Shown here one piece after another: positions 5,980-6,257 of a stretch of DNA of 6,257 nt. The stretch lies in assembly GCA_023388035.1 (NCBI GenBank), contig JAEWGY010000002.1:1-6257 (forward strand), read 5' to 3'. The notes under the pieces are model-generated. The model searched no databases and was not told the DNA's origin. It saw only the letters and a program-made list of their open reading frames with translations. The position numbers were made by a program, and so were the translations under genes. Numbering within the stretch: position 1 is the first letter of the stretch; every line of letters starts with the position of its first letter. This stretch comes from Bacillota bacterium. GTDB taxonomy: Bacteria; Bacillota_I; Bacilli_A; Erysipelotrichales; Erysipelotrichaceae.

Positions 5980-6257
5980 CAAAGGCTTTAGGATTATTGA
6001 GTTTTGAATATCATAATTATAATGTAGAAGGTTTAGCTGATAGTAGACCTATTTCCGCAATAAGCATGCTTGGTCGCTATCGTATTATTGACTTCATGTT
6101 ATCTAATTTTACCAATAGTGGTATTGATAATATTCATGTATTTATCAAGGAAAGACCACGTTCAATTATCCAGCATATTCAAAGAACAAATTATAATATC
6201 AATTCAAAAAGAGGTGGTATTAGATTATTTCACGGTGAAAAGGATCTAAAGAGTCCT
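5976..6257 (+). CDS. glgD: GlgD, non-catalytic ADP-glucose pyrophosphorylase subunit (3' end outside window)
   Basis: The frame runs open from ATG 5976 to the right edge, 94 residues, about a quarter of a typical GlgD. The start overlaps the glgC stop as ATGA, so translation is coupled and the two subunits should be made together; only a weak GGTGG (5965-5969) precedes it. The N-terminus begins MTKALGLLSFEYHN, where GlgC has its GGRGSRL nucleotide loop, and that loop is absent. The shared fold is still clear in GRYRIIDFMLSNFTNSGIDN (33-52), matching GKYRIIDFPLSN of the neighbour. Arg34 replaces the activator-site Lys36 of GlgC. Loss of the loop with retention of the fold is the mark of GlgD, which in other Firmicutes has little activity alone and adjusts GlgC. 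A second catalytic GlgC is unlikely for the same reason. Confidence 0.92.
   Translation, partial: MTKALGLLSFEYHNYNVEGLADSRPISAISMLGRYRIIDFMLSNFTNSGIDNIHVFIKERPRSIIQHIQRTNYNINSKRGGIRLFHGEKDLKSP

Overview
The window is strongly AT-rich and coded entirely on the + strand. It holds most of a glycogen-metabolism operon behind the end of an unrelated gene. A GlgC/GlgD pair, AAGGAG-type ribosome binding sites, low G+C and compact genes point to a low-GC Firmicute/Bacilli-type bacterium, possibly one of the mollicute-related gut lineages. TGA works as a stop and every conserved tryptophan I checked is TGG, so the Mycoplasma/Spiroplasma code is not in use. The taxonomic placement is an inference from gene content and composition; no marker gene is present.

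Layout: 2-301 is the 3' end of an unidentified gene with a hydrophilic, repeat-containing tail, closed by a strong intrinsic terminator (306-340). An extended -10 promoter (350-377) and a good ribosome binding site lead into glgP (415-2832, glycogen phosphorylase). pulA (2813-4816, cytoplasmic type I pullulanase/debranching enzyme) overlaps glgP by 20 bases. glgC (4825-5979, ADP-glucose pyrophosphorylase) follows after 8 bases. glgD (5976 to beyond the right edge, non-catalytic GlgC paralogue) overlaps glgC by ATGA.

How the genes work together: GlgP shortens the outer chains of glycogen to glucose-1-phosphate, and PulA removes the alpha-1,6 branch stubs GlgP cannot pass. GlgC with GlgD turns glucose-1-phosphate into ADP-glucose for chain synthesis. 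Breakdown and synthesis genes therefore lie in one transcriptional direction. glgA and glgB are not in the window and may lie beyond the right edge or elsewhere.

The most interesting signals are hidden inside pulA. Near its start is a hairpin followed by a T-run that looks like an intrinsic terminator (3025-3061). Near its end is a perfect match to the catabolite-responsive element (cre) consensus TGWNANCGNTNWCA (4747-4760). That site overlaps the -35 box of a second extended -10 promoter, which has the same TGATATAAT core as the main promoter and lies a similar distance from the glgC start. Together they suggest that the breakdown half (glgP-pulA) and the ADP-glucose-forming half (glgC-glgD) can be expressed separately, with the latter under CcpA/LacI-family control. 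This is a hypothesis from sequence pattern only.
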